Below, in pieces: positions 33,578-42,663 of a DNA stretch of 64,000 nucleotides. Both the position numbers and the translations under genes were made by a program. Where the stretch lies: positions 124,001 through 188,000 of the forward strand of contig NZ_VBSL01000011.1 in assembly GCF_006149005.1 (NCBI RefSeq). Direction: 5' to 3'. Under the pieces are notes generated by a model. That model was given only the letters and a program-made list of their open reading frames with translations, ran no database searches and was not told the DNA's origin. The DNA is from Larkinella sp. C7. GTDB taxonomy: Bacteria; Bacteroidota; Bacteroidia; Cytophagales; Spirosomataceae. Every line of letters starts with the position of its first letter. The first letter of the stretch is position 1.

Positions 33578-34801
33578 TCAGGTGGTTTGGGGCTGAGAGA
33601 CCAGCTGTTGATCAATGGCATCGGTTAAGGCCCCCACCGAATTGGCCCAGGTATGCTCCCAGGCAAAGGCAATCCGTTCGTCGGGCGACGACAGGATATT
33701 CCCATTCAGAACATCGGCGATGCGGGCAACAAATTGCTCTGCGTTTTCGGCCAGGTAAACGTGTCGGTCAAACAACGCCATCGTTTCCGTTTTACCGGCA
33801 ACCACCGGTTTTCCCATCGCCAGGTATTCGTCAATTTTGCGCGGATAATTCCCGATGGTCACTTCGTTCAGGACCTGCGGATTGATCAATACGTCCATAG
33901 CCGCCAGATAGGCCGGGATCTGATGGGGTGATTTGGGACCCAGAAACGTCACATTGGGCAAGGCGTTTAATCGTTCGGTGGGGAACGAGTCGTCGGTGGC
34001 ACCAATCAGAACCATCTGCCAGTCAGGTCGTTGGCGGGCGACGGTTTCGATCAGACCACCATCCAGCCGCAAACCGGTGAGCGCGCCGGCATAGCCAATG
34101 CGGGGATGGGGAATCGCAGCCATGTCGGCCGGTATTTCGTGGATAGCCGCCGGATCGAACATTTTCAGATCGCACCCCTGCCCCACATACACCGAACGCG
34201 GGTTATACCGGGCCGCCTGGTTGGCGAGGTAGAGCGAATTACTGGCAACCAGATCGACCTTGCTCATCAGCAGCGGTTCCAGCCGTTCGCCGTGCCGTTT
34301 CCAGAAATCGACCGCCAGAAAATTGTCCCGCAGGTAGTAGACATACAACGCCGGTCTGAGTAATTCTTTCAGGTAAAAGCCCTGAAGCATGTCATTGTCA
34401 TTGATCAGTACGAAGGATTTCCAACCTAACTCCTTCACCGCCAGCTTGATTTCGTTCGACAAAACCGTCCCGTTGTAGCGGTTGGCCCAATCATACAGGG
34501 GCGTGTCGGGCAGCCAGTTGAAGGACCCTAACAACGATCGGGGCGACAACACCCAGAGGTTCGGTTCGGCTTCAAACAGATGCTTCCCCTGGTTTTCGGC
34601 CACAAATTCATCGCGTCGCTGCGCCCGGCCCGATTTGTTGGAAAGCCGTGCCGACCAGTCCAGCGGTTCGTTGACAAACAGCACCGGATGGTTTTCGGAC
34701 AAGGTTCGGGCCATGTCCCGAATGTTGCTGCCCAACTGCTTTTCCTCCCAGGGCTGCCGGGAAGTGATGACAAAATTCGTTCTGCCAGACAACTTATTCA
34801 T
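33578..34801 (-). CDS. Glycosyltransferase, GT4-like two-domain (GT-B) type
   Basis: 407 residues. The C-terminal half has the GT-B nucleotide-sugar pattern: PRIGYAGALTGLRLDGGLIE, VTFLGPKSPHQIPAYLAAMDVLINP and NYPRKIDEYLAMGKPVVAG, the last holding the conserved E of the E-x7-E-like region. The N-terminal half (TSRQPWEEKQLGSNIRDMAR, FVNEPLDW) resembles the acceptor domain of Cytophagales capsule glycosyltransferases. It adds a sugar to a lipid-linked oligosaccharide in the cytoplasm; donor unknown. The ATG at 34801 is kept because a TTATCAGACA motif lies 47 bases upstream, the same spacing as for the GT2 gene at 25691. Confidence 0.88.
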   Translation of the reverse strand: MNKLSGRTNFVITSRQPWEEKQLGSNIRDMARTLSENHPVLFVNEPLDWSARLSNKSGRAQRRDEFVAENQGKHLFEAEPNLWVLSPRSLLGSFNWLPDTPLYDWANRYNGTVLSNEIKLAVKELGWKSFVLINDNDMLQGFYLKELLRPALYVYYLRDNFLAVDFWKRHGERLEPLLMSKVDLVASNSLYLANQAARYNPRSVYVGQGCDLKMFDPAAIHEIPADMAAIPHPRIGYAGALTGLRLDGGLIETVARQRPDWQMVLIGATDDSFPTERLNALPNVTFLGPKSPHQIPAYLAAMDVLINPQVLNEVTIGNYPRKIDEYLAMGKPVVAGKTETMALFDRHVYLAENAEQFVARIADVLNGNILSSPDERIAFAWEHTWANSVGALTDAIDQQLVSQPQTT

Positions 34802-34848
34802 GATTCCGTATGATACCTGATTAGACTTTCTCGACGATCTTTTAATTA

Positions 34849-34858
34849 TGTCTGATAA
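34849..34858 (-). promoter_or_regulatory. TTATCAGACA motif, copy 3
   Basis: Exact 10-mer on the coding strand of the GT4-like gene, 47 bases upstream of its start codon. Confidence 0.6.
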
Positions 34859-34941
34859 ACAACATCTTCACCAATCTCTTTCCAGGAAGGACAGAGCAAA
34901 TAGTATGCTTAATTTTCGGGAGACTAGCGTATCTGAGTATT

Positions 34942-34951
34942 TGTCTGATAA
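34942..34951 (-). promoter_or_regulatory. TTATCAGACA motif, copy 4
   Basis: Exact 10-mer with flanks AAATTATCAGACAAAT, 83 bases from copy 3 in the same orientation. It could serve the minus-strand operon or the divergent TolC-like/Wzz operon, which starts about 200 bases away. Confidence 0.55.
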
Positions 34952-35153
34952 TTTAAATTGGAGCAGGCTCAAATCATTTTCGAAATAAATATTACCGGGG
35001 TCACTCTGCATCTATACGCAGACTCATTCGCTTACAATATAAAGAAAAACAATTAGTTAAGAGAAATCTCTACTTTATCCCTGCGGATGTCATACAAACC
35101 TCACAACCACAGAATGGTACTGTTTTTGCTACCAGTATTCTGTTAATTATACC

Positions 35154-35999
35154 ATGCGACCTTCAACGGGCCGATCCTTCGTGATGACATCCAGATTATT
35201 AAATTTAGTATTCAATACACATCGAAAGGGTATCATATTGCCCTTCTGTTGTCTATTTATAACCTCTTTGCTTTACGGTCAAACGACGGCTCCCACTGCA
35301 CAAACGCCCGCTGCTCAGGCGGCTTCGGCACCCAATGACACGCTCTACCTCGACATTACCCAGGATCTGTCTACACAACTTCTGCCTTTTGAAGAAATCT
35401 ACAAACTCGCCCTCACCCGGTCTCCCCTGATCCGGCTGGAAAATGAATCGATTATAACCCAAAATGCCGATTACAAACTTTCTAAAATTCAGATCCTGGA
35501 ATCGGCGACCGGTTTTACCAATTACTCCTTCGGGAACCAGGCGATTCTGTCGAACACCTCTTTTGGAGCCGATGCGCTGGGGCAGATTGCCAATGGATAC
35601 CGGACGGGCGTCGGGCTTCAGATCAGTCTGTATGACCTGTTTGGCAGAGGGCATAAAATCCGGCAAGCCCGCGCCAATTATCAGACATCATTAATTAAAA
35701 AAGAAATAGCCGAGTTGCAGTTAAAAAAAGATCTGGTTACTGTTTATCAGGATTTGATGACCTCGCAGCGGGTGTTAAAAATCCGAATTCAGGACGAACA
35801 GGCGGCTTTTGCGGTTTACCGGATTGCCGAAGCCGATTCCCAGCAGGGGCGCATCGATCCGAAAAGTATGGCCACAGCCAGCAATGGCTATGCCCAAACA
35901 AAGTCCATTGCCGAACAGGCACGCGGTGAATTTCTGAAAAACGTCTTCTACCTCGAAGCAACGGTGGGCGTTCCGATTCAACAACTAAAACGGAAATAA
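35154..35999 (+). CDS. Half-length TolC-like outer-membrane protein of the exopolysaccharide operon
   Basis: 281 residues, or 271 from the second Met; the signal peptide ends near SLLYGQ. TolC-type features are LPFEEIYKLALTRSPLIRLENES and a long helix pair around residues 180-270 (IRQARANYQTSLIKKEIAELQLKKDLVTVYQDL), with a beta-type segment ANGYRTGVGLQISLYDLFG between. Ordinary TolC proteins have two such repeats and about 450 residues; this one has a single repeat. It lies 14 bases upstream of the Wzz-like gene, in the slot where a Wza-type exporter is usually found, and may form the outer-membrane exit as a higher-order ring. No Wza homologue is visible in the window. Confidence 0.75.
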   Translation: MRPSTGRSFVMTSRLLNLVFNTHRKGIILPFCCLFITSLLYGQTTAPTAQTPAAQAASAPNDTLYLDITQDLSTQLLPFEEIYKLALTRSPLIRLENESIITQNADYKLSKIQILESATGFTNYSFGNQAILSNTSFGADALGQIANGYRTGVGLQISLYDLFGRGHKIRQARANYQTSLIKKEIAELQLKKDLVTVYQDLMTSQRVLKIRIQDEQAAFAVYRIAEADSQQGRIDPKSMATASNGYAQTKSIAEQARGEFLKNVFYLEATVGVPIQQLKRK

Positions 36000-36013
36000 C
36001 TCCAATCTCTTCA

Positions 36014-38242
36014 ATGACACCACGGGTTTTCCTGCGTCTATTAAAACAACATGCGCTCTGGTTTATTCTGATTCCTGCTCTGACGGCGGGTTCAGTCTAT
36101 TTTTTTACGAAAGATGACCCCCGGGTTTTTAAATCCCAGGCAACCCTCTACACGGGGCTGGCTTCCGGCTATTCGCTGCTTTCGGATCAGCAGGCCGGTT
36201 TTATCGACCACTCGGCGGCTGCTTTTGAAAACTTGCTGACTACCCTCAATTCCAAGGAAACCCTGCGTCAGATTGGGGTGGATTTGCTGACCCGACACCT
36301 GCCGCTCGACAAGCCGGAGGGTAAAATTCTGTCACAACCGGCCTTCCAGGAACTGCGTCTGTACATTCCGGAAAATCTGCGGCTTTCGCTGACCAAAAAC
36401 GCGGACGAAGCCACGCTGCACGCCCGGATCGACAGCCTCTCCCGCACCACTGCCGACAACCCCGTTCAGTTTGTCCTCATGAAATCATACGCCTATTGCT
36501 CGATCGCAACGATTGGAAAAAAGTTGAAAGCGACGCGCCGTAGCCCCAGCGACATGCTCGATCTGGAGTATGAATCCTATGATCCGGCGGTGGCGCAGCA
36601 AACCCTGAGTTATGCCATTACCATCCTGAACAAACGGTATACGACCCTGAAAACCGCCGAGACCAACTCGGTGGTCAGTTATTACGAAGAACAGACAAAG
36701 GCAACAAAGCAGCGACTGGATGAGGCCGAAAACAAACTCCGGGCTTTCAGTGTGCAACATAAATTGCTGAATTTCGAGGAAGAATCGAAAAACGTCGCGG
36801 CTTCGCGGGAGCTGTTTTCCGGTGATTACAACAAGGAGCTGATGACCAACAAAGCCGCCAAGGCGTCCATGGATGCGTTGAACAAACGCCTGGGGCAACT
36901 GGGGCCTCTGCTGCTGGCCAATGGAGATCTGAAAGCAAAACAGGCCGATTTAACAGACGCACAAAATCAGTTGGTCAACGCCCAGGCGTATGGACAGCCG
37001 CAAAACGTCGTTACGCGGTTGCAGAACCGGGTCGAACAGGCCTCGGAAGCCCTGAAAGTAACGGCCCGCAATTATACGGCTGCCGAAAGTACGCCCGAAT
37101 CCATCCCGCAACGCACCCTGTTGAACGAGTGGCTGGAGAAAGTAATCGACTTTGAAGAATCATCGGCCCGGCTCGAAGTCTACAAATCGCGCATGGGCGA
37201 ATACCAGGCCAAAACCGAGGAATACAGCCCGCTGGAGTCCGAACTTCGGCAGTTAAACCGGGATTTGACACAGGCCGAAAAAGACCACATAGCCTCGGTA
37301 CACTATCTGAATCAGGCCATTACGCACCGCCAGGACATTTCTGTCGAAGGGGCCTTGACCACGCTGGATGCCCCAAATTTTCCGTATGATGCGCAATCGA
37401 AACGGTGGCTGTTCATTGCGCTGGGCTTCGGCGTGGGCTTGTTCATTGCCCTGCTGTTGACCGCCATCCGGTTCTGGATCGACCGCCGGATCAGCTCGCC
37501 GGAACAGGCCGAGTCACTGATCGGACGACCCGTTGCCGCCGTTTTCCCGACAGTTCGCAAGTTTACGATCGACTCCAAAGCCGGACGGACGGCCCTGAGC
37601 ATGTTCGAGCAGTTGTGCAATGCGATCAATTTCGAGATCATCAAAACCACCGCGACAAAACCGTATCCGCCCCTGATCACGCTGTTCAGCGTGCGGTCGA
37701 AACAGGGGAAAACCTGGGTGGCCAACAGCCTCGGCCGGATGTATGCCGAAGCCGGCCAGCAGGTCGCCTATTGTTATCCGCGCCTGAACGACGAGCAGCA
37801 GAAAATCGAGCAGGAAGGCGTTACATTTTTCCCCTACACCCGGCGCTCGGACCTGATGAACGTCACGGAAATCGATTACCTGTTCGACGAAGAAACCAAA
37901 TTCGATGCCTCCCAATACGACCGGATCATTCTGGAAATACCAGCGCTCATCAGCAGTCCGATCCCGGTTTATCTGATCGATCAAAGTACAGTTTCGATTC
38001 TGGTGACGGATGTTAACAGCATCTGGGCCCGAACGGAGCGGAAAGTGCTGGAGATGTACCTGAAAATTGCCACCCACACGGTCGTAACGGTCTTGAACCG
38101 GGTCGACGGCAGTTACATCGACGCCCCCAGCAAGGCCGATGCCCAGCAAAGACCGGTTCAGCCCGAGCATTCGGTGGAAGTACAACGCACCCTCCGTTCA
38201 TTGGAAAACCAGCGGACACTTCAATACGGAAAACTATCGTAG
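36014..38242 (+). CDS. Wzz/GumC-type polysaccharide co-polymerase with degenerate tyrosine-kinase domain
   Basis: 742 residues. An N-terminal membrane helix (about 14-31) is followed by a Wzz domain, a long coiled-coil periplasmic region (about 200-450), a second helix (about 465-486) and a cytoplasmic BY-kinase-like domain (about 520-715). The Walker A region keeps SKQGKTWVANSLG (GKT near residue 565), but the A' motif reads CYPRLND instead of a LIDxDxR-like sequence and the Walker B reads RIILEIPAL, with Glu for the usual Asp. The C-terminus has no Tyr cluster. It probably controls chain length and export without active autophosphorylation. It lies between the TolC-like and Wzx-like genes with short spacers. 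Confidence 0.85.
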   Translation: MTPRVFLRLLKQHALWFILIPALTAGSVYFFTKDDPRVFKSQATLYTGLASGYSLLSDQQAGFIDHSAAAFENLLTTLNSKETLRQIGVDLLTRHLPLDKPEGKILSQPAFQELRLYIPENLRLSLTKNADEATLHARIDSLSRTTADNPVQFVLMKSYAYCSIATIGKKLKATRRSPSDMLDLEYESYDPAVAQQTLSYAITILNKRYTTLKTAETNSVVSYYEEQTKATKQRLDEAENKLRAFSVQHKLLNFEEESKNVAASRELFSGDYNKELMTNKAAKASMDALNKRLGQLGPLLLANGDLKAKQADLTDAQNQLVNAQAYGQPQNVVTRLQNRVEQASEALKVTARNYTAAESTPESIPQRTLLNEWLEKVIDFEESSARLEVYKSRMGEYQAKTEEYSPLESELRQLNRDLTQAEKDHIASVHYLNQAITHRQDISVEGALTTLDAPNFPYDAQSKRWLFIALGFGVGLFIALLLTAIRFWIDRRISSPEQAESLIGRPVAAVFPTVRKFTIDSKAGRTALSMFEQLCNAINFEIIKTTATKPYPPLITLFSVRSKQGKTWVANSLGRMYAEAGQQVAYCYPRLNDEQQKIEQEGVTFFPYTRRSDLMNVTEIDYLFDEETKFDASQYDRIILEIPALISSPIPVYLIDQSTVSILVTDVNSIWARTERKVLEMYLKIATHTVVTVLNRVDGSYIDAPSKADAQQRPVQPEHSVEVQRTLRSLENQRTLQYGKLS

Positions 38243-38259
38243 CCGATTTTTAAAGGAAC

Positions 38260-39696
38260 ATGAGTACGAAACAACAGGCCATCAGTGGCGGGAAATGGAT
38301 CACAATTTCCACCGTAATTTCGACGGTGTTCCAGTTTCTGCAGGTTTCCATTCTGGCCCGAATTCTGGAACCGTCTATTTTTGGGGTGGTCAGCGTGAGC
38401 ACGCTGATCATCAATTTCTTTTTCATTTTCAGCAATTTAGGCTTTTCCAACTCCATCATTTCCAAGCAGGAAAGCGACCCCAAGGTGCTCTCAACCCTGT
38501 ATTTTATGGGCTTACTGCTGGGAGGAACCGTCTTCCTGATCGTCTATTTCAGCTCACCGCTCGTCGTATCGTTTTACCACGAACCCCGGCTGGACAAAGT
38601 CATTAAACTGGCTTCCTTTTATTTCATTATTAACTATTTAGGCCAGATTTATCTGTTCATTCTCCAGAAAGAACTGCAATTTAAATCGGTCGCCATCATT
38701 GAAATCATTGGCACTTTTACCGGTACGTCCATTGCCATCGCCATGGCCTATAATGGATTTGCCGAAACGTCCCTGATCATTGGGTATCTGATCATGCACG
38801 TCGTCCGAACGGCCCTGTCGATTATCCTCGGTTTAAAGTATTTTATTCCTTCTCTTTATTTCAACCTCAGCATCATTAAAGAACACCTCCGGTTTGGGTT
38901 GTTCAATGTCGGTGACGGTTTGATCGGTTTTATTCAGGGGAATGCGGATAACATCATCGTCGGTAGTTTGCTGGGCGTAACGTCGCTGGGCTATTACACC
39001 ATCGCCTATCAACTGGCGGTTTTTCCCATCAATAAACTGAATCCCATCATTTTGCAGGTAGCCTACCCGGTGCTGGCGAAGATGAAGGGCAATGATCTGG
39101 AATTAAAAAACTCGTATTTGAAAATTCTGGACATCATCAGTTACCTGAATCTGCCGCTATTGGCTGGTTTATACATCACCGCCGAAAGCGTTGTTCCGCT
39201 GTTTTACGGGCCGGGCTGGGACAACACCATTCCGCTGATCAAGATCTTTGTTTTCCAAAGCTTTTTTGGCTGTCTGGCCCACCCGTTGTTTACCCTGGCC
39301 TTCACGAAAGGGAAGCCCAACCTGCTGTTCTACTTAAACCTGGCTACCCTGGTAATCAAGGTTCCGTTGCTTTATTTTTTCGGGAAATACTGGCACGTTA
39401 CCGGCATTGCTTTCTCTTATCTGACCACCACCTTCATCAGTTTAATCCTGAACTTTTACATCGCTCATTCACTCATTGGAAGTTTTATAAAAGAATTCAT
39501 AGCGAACATCATCAAACCGCTTAGTTTCTGTGCCTTGATGGTGTTGATGATCTTTGCCTATAAATATTTCGTCGGTTATGCCGGGGTGCTCAATACCGTA
39601 GCGGAAGTAGCCATTGGCGGGTTGATTTATTTAACCCTGACGTTGCGGTATAAAGTAACCCTGCCGGAAATCAGGACATTCCGACAATCGTTGTAA
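38260..39696 (+). CDS. Wzx-type polysaccharide flippase (MOP superfamily)
   Basis: 478 residues and about 14 membrane segments. The N-terminus SGGKWITISTVISTVFQFLQVSILARIL, together with GLFNVGDGLIGFIQGNADNIIVG, is typical of WzxC-like exporters of the polysaccharide synthesis family. It should flip the undecaprenyl-linked repeat unit to the periplasmic face for polymerisation by the Wzy-like protein (28172-29605). It follows the Wzz-like gene by 17 bases and precedes an acyltransferase gene by 19 bases. Confidence 0.92.
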   Translation: MSTKQQAISGGKWITISTVISTVFQFLQVSILARILEPSIFGVVSVSTLIINFFFIFSNLGFSNSIISKQESDPKVLSTLYFMGLLLGGTVFLIVYFSSPLVVSFYHEPRLDKVIKLASFYFIINYLGQIYLFILQKELQFKSVAIIEIIGTFTGTSIAIAMAYNGFAETSLIIGYLIMHVVRTALSIILGLKYFIPSLYFNLSIIKEHLRFGLFNVGDGLIGFIQGNADNIIVGSLLGVTSLGYYTIAYQLAVFPINKLNPIILQVAYPVLAKMKGNDLELKNSYLKILDIISYLNLPLLAGLYITAESVVPLFYGPGWDNTIPLIKIFVFQSFFGCLAHPLFTLAFTKGKPNLLFYLNLATLVIKVPLLYFFGKYWHVTGIAFSYLTTTFISLILNFYIAHSLIGSFIKEFIANIIKPLSFCALMVLMIFAYKYFVGYAGVLNTVAEVAIGGLIYLTLTLRYKVTLPEIRTFRQSL

Positions 39697-39715
39697 AACA
39701 GACCAGAATCCATTC

Positions 39716-40840
39716 ATGAAACATCGATTCCAGGTTCTCGATATATTCCGGGGCATTTTTGCTTCGATGGTGGTCTTTTTTCACGCATCACCCTTTGCCG
39801 ACACGCCCTTGCTCAACAACCCTTTTGTTGATAATTCGGACATGTTTGTCGATTTCTTTTTTGTATTAAGCGGTTTTGTCATTACGTATAGTTACCCCAC
39901 GATGGCGACCGGAGCCGAGTTCGGAACATTTATCAAAAAACGCCTGCTCCGGATCTATCCGCTGCATTTTATTTTACTAGGCTGTTTTGTCATAATCGAG
40001 AATATCAAGCTCTACTTTTCAAGCTATATCCACATCAATCAGCCGTTTAATGAAAGCAACAACGTTTTTACCTTTTTCACCTCTCTCTTCCTGCTGAATT
40101 CGGTAAAAATGCCGGGTGTCCACGACGTAAGCTGGAACATTCCGAGTTGGTCGATCAGTGCAGAAATGGTTTCCTACCTGCTTTTCGGTGCCGTGCTGGT
40201 GTTGCTGTTCAAAACCGGTTTGCAAGCACTGAAATACCTTTTTTTGAGTTTATTACCGATTCTGGCACTCTTCATTCTGGTCGTAGTAACGGGTCGGTAT
40301 GAAATCAATTATAGCTTTGACTACGGTTTTTTACGAGGCATTATCGGTTTTTTTACCGGGTCTTTAGGGTACTACGTATTCAATCGATTTTATCCGGTAT
40401 TGAGCACGATAAAATCAGGACTCTTTTCAATAGTCGAAATCCTGTCGATGCTGGTTCTGGCCAGCATGATTTATTTTGGAAAAGAACTAAAAGCAATCGG
40501 ATTCGTCTATGAACTTATTTTTTTTATAGCCATTCTGACCTTTTCATTTGAACGGGGTATCCTTTCGGTTTTATTAAAAAAATCGAACCTCTTAAAAAAC
40601 ATTGGAACCTACAGTTACTCCATTTACATGACCCATACCCTGTTATTGAGTCTGTTTAATGTGATTTTTATCCGGTTGCTCAAGCTCCCTCCTTCGGCCT
40701 ATGTCTATCTGGTATTCTTGAATTATTACCTCATCTATATCGTGTCACAATGGACTTACCACCACATTGAAATGCGGTTTAACAAAGGCATAAAGTTCGT
40801 TTCGTTTGGAAAAAAGAAAGTGGTTTCAAAAATAAGTTAA
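39716..40840 (+). CDS. Acyltransferase 3 membrane O-acyltransferase
   Basis: 374 residues with about ten membrane segments. FQVLDIFRGIFASMVVFFHAS, FVDFFFVLSGFVITYSY, KKRLLRIYPLHFILLG and DVSWNIPSWSISAEMVSYLLF match the conserved sites of the family, with the catalytic-type His in VVFFHAS. It is the second member of this family in the exopolysaccharide region; the two share the family pattern but little else by eye, so they probably add different acyl groups or act on different sugars. Codon use is more AT-rich than in the neighbouring genes. Confidence 0.92.
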   Translation: MKHRFQVLDIFRGIFASMVVFFHASPFADTPLLNNPFVDNSDMFVDFFFVLSGFVITYSYPTMATGAEFGTFIKKRLLRIYPLHFILLGCFVIIENIKLYFSSYIHINQPFNESNNVFTFFTSLFLLNSVKMPGVHDVSWNIPSWSISAEMVSYLLFGAVLVLLFKTGLQALKYLFLSLLPILALFILVVVTGRYEINYSFDYGFLRGIIGFFTGSLGYYVFNRFYPVLSTIKSGLFSIVEILSMLVLASMIYFGKELKAIGFVYELIFFIAILTFSFERGILSVLLKKSNLLKNIGTYSYSIYMTHTLLLSLFNVIFIRLLKLPPSAYVYLVFLNYYLIYIVSQWTYHHIEMRFNKGIKFVSFGKKKVVSKIS

Positions 40841-40881
40841 CGGAAAGTTTTTATAAAAAGAGAAGTCAAAAAGAAGGATTC

Positions 40882-41718
40882 ATGAAAATAAGGTCAAATT
40901 CCATCATCAACTCTGTCGTGTATCTGATCACCCTCGTATTCGTTACGATCAGTTGTCAGCCCACGATTACGCCCCAACCCGTTGCTGATTTTTCGGTTGA
41001 AAAAGTGACCGGTTCGCCGGGGAAAATAAAGCTGACCAACAAGTCACTCAACGCCAAACGGTATCAGTGGTTATTTGGCGATGGGCGTGCTTCGACGGAT
41101 GAAGCACCGGAAATCGAATACAAAACCGACGGCACGTATACAATTGTGTTGACGGCCAAAAACGACGTCGGAGAAGATCAGGTTTCCAACAGCATCGAGA
41201 TCGGCGGTTTGGTAAAATACGTTACGGCCGGTTTTGACTTTGCACCGGTTAGCGGTTCGGCAAGCCGCATTCAGTTCACCAATAAATCCGTGAATGCCGA
41301 CCGTTACCAATGGGAATTTGGCGACGGACAGGCCTCGACCGATGCCAATCCGATCATCGAATTTAAAGCCAACGGCATTTTTTCCGCGCGCTTAATTGCG
41401 AAGAATGGAAACAGCACCGATGAGGTTTCCAAAAGCGTTTCCATCACCGGGATACCGACCTCGGGTAGTGTGATGTTCTATACCAATGGCCGGGGCGACG
41501 GCTCCGATATTGAAGTCTACGTAGCGAACGCCATGCAGGGTGTTATCAATACCGTTCAGACCTCCGGCGTCCCCACCTCCTGCGGTTTGGATGGCAATGT
41601 TACGTTCCAGAATACCGACGGAAATTACAGCTTTTATGCCCAGTCGAAAAGCCGTTCGTGGTCGGGTGTGATTACGGTTAAAAATGGCGAGTGCCGCATG
41701 AAACTGTTAGCTCAATAA
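40882..41718 (+). CDS. Lipoprotein with two PKD domains
   Basis: 278 residues. A lipoprotein signal ends VTISC (Cys25). Two PKD-type immunoglobulin-like domains follow (about 33-108 and 115-190), each with the F-G-D-G signature (YQWLFGDGRASTD, YQWEFGDGQASTD) and a downstream TIVLTAKN or SARLIAKN strand. A third, unassigned beta-rich C-terminal part (about 195-278) has two Cys that could form a disulfide. PKD domains mediate binding to polysaccharide or protein at the cell surface. Placed among exopolysaccharide genes, it may hold polymer at the cell surface; the role is not established. Confidence 0.85.
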   Translation: MKIRSNSIINSVVYLITLVFVTISCQPTITPQPVADFSVEKVTGSPGKIKLTNKSLNAKRYQWLFGDGRASTDEAPEIEYKTDGTYTIVLTAKNDVGEDQVSNSIEIGGLVKYVTAGFDFAPVSGSASRIQFTNKSVNADRYQWEFGDGQASTDANPIIEFKANGIFSARLIAKNGNSTDEVSKSVSITGIPTSGSVMFYTNGRGDGSDIEVYVANAMQGVINTVQTSGVPTSCGLDGNVTFQNTDGNYSFYAQSKSRSWSGVITVKNGECRMKLLAQ

Positions 41719-41742
41719 GTCCGAACTTCAACCTGTAAGCCC

Positions 41743-42648
41743 GTGAGCAATCTACTTTTACCAGACTGGCTTTCTAAACATTCATTTGTTTATTATCCGG
41801 AAAGTGTTACTTCGGGACAACTCAAGGAGTTACGCTCCCGGCTGGCCCAATATACCGTCGATAAACCGGAGATTTCCATTGTCATTCCGGCTTACAACGA
41901 AGAAGCTAACTTATTGCACACGCTATCGTCGCTGGCCGATCAGAAACTTTCCCATTCGGCAGAACTGCTGGTGGTCAACAACAATTCATCCGACCGCACG
42001 CAGGATTTGCTCGACAAGTGCGGGGTTCGTTCCATTATCGAACGCCGGCCCGGCGTGGCGTTTGCCCGGCAGGCCGGTCTGGAAGCGGCCCGGGGAATCT
42101 ACATGGCCAATGCGGATGCGGATTGTCTGTATCCCTCGGGCTGGGCGGAGGCCATTACGGCGCCCCTGCACAATCCGGACATTGCCTGTACGTACGGGCT
42201 GTATTCGTTTTTGCCCAGTCAGAAATCGTCGCGGCTCGCCTTGTGGGGCTACGAAAAAACGGCGCAGCTCGTCAACAACATTCGAAACCGCGACAAGGTG
42301 TTCATGAATGTCTACGGGTTCAACTTTGCCTTTCGCCGGGCCGACGCCCTGGCGGTCGGCGGTTTTGCATTGGACAGTGGCCGCGAAGGCTCGGTGGCCG
42401 AGTTGGTAGCCGCCGGGATCAAACCCCCGCCCTCCGGGAAGTGCGAAGACGGCTGGATGTCGCTGTCGCTGCAACAGCAGGGAAAAGGCCGTACGGTTCG
42501 GGTCACCGATCCGAATGCGCGGGTGTGGACGAGCGACCGGCGGCTGATCGCCGACGGCAGCCTCACCAAAGCCTTTACGACCCGCGTCCGGCAGGCTTTC
42601 CGCGATTTGAGACTGCCCTTTTCGGCGTCCGGTACCACCCCGTCCTGA
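41743..42648 (+). CDS. Glycosyltransferase family 2
   Basis: 301 residues from a GTG start 24 bases after the PKD lipoprotein gene. GT-A motifs are ISIVIPAYNEEANLLHTLSSL, LLVVNNNSSDRTQDLL, and the DxD-type MANADADCLYP (about residue 127), followed by the acceptor region with KCEDGWMSLSLQQQGKG. No membrane segments are evident. It would transfer a sugar to a lipid-linked intermediate. It continues the plus-strand exopolysaccharide operon, followed after 15 bases by the T9SS-exported protein. Confidence 0.9.
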   Translation: MSNLLLPDWLSKHSFVYYPESVTSGQLKELRSRLAQYTVDKPEISIVIPAYNEEANLLHTLSSLADQKLSHSAELLVVNNNSSDRTQDLLDKCGVRSIIERRPGVAFARQAGLEAARGIYMANADADCLYPSGWAEAITAPLHNPDIACTYGLYSFLPSQKSSRLALWGYEKTAQLVNNIRNRDKVFMNVYGFNFAFRRADALAVGGFALDSGREGSVAELVAAGIKPPPSGKCEDGWMSLSLQQQGKGRTVRVTDPNARVWTSDRRLIADGSLTKAFTTRVRQAFRDLRLPFSASGTTPS

Positions 42649-42663
42649 TCCGAATCCCATTTT

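Larger units (their letters stand above)
34802..35153. other. Divergent regulatory region of the two exopolysaccharide operons
   Basis: 352 AT-rich bases between the GT4-like gene (minus) and the TolC-like gene (plus). It holds two exact TTATCAGACA motifs (34849-34858 and 34942-34951), both reading on the minus strand. No exact TAnnTTTG box was found for the plus-strand operon. Confidence 0.5.
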
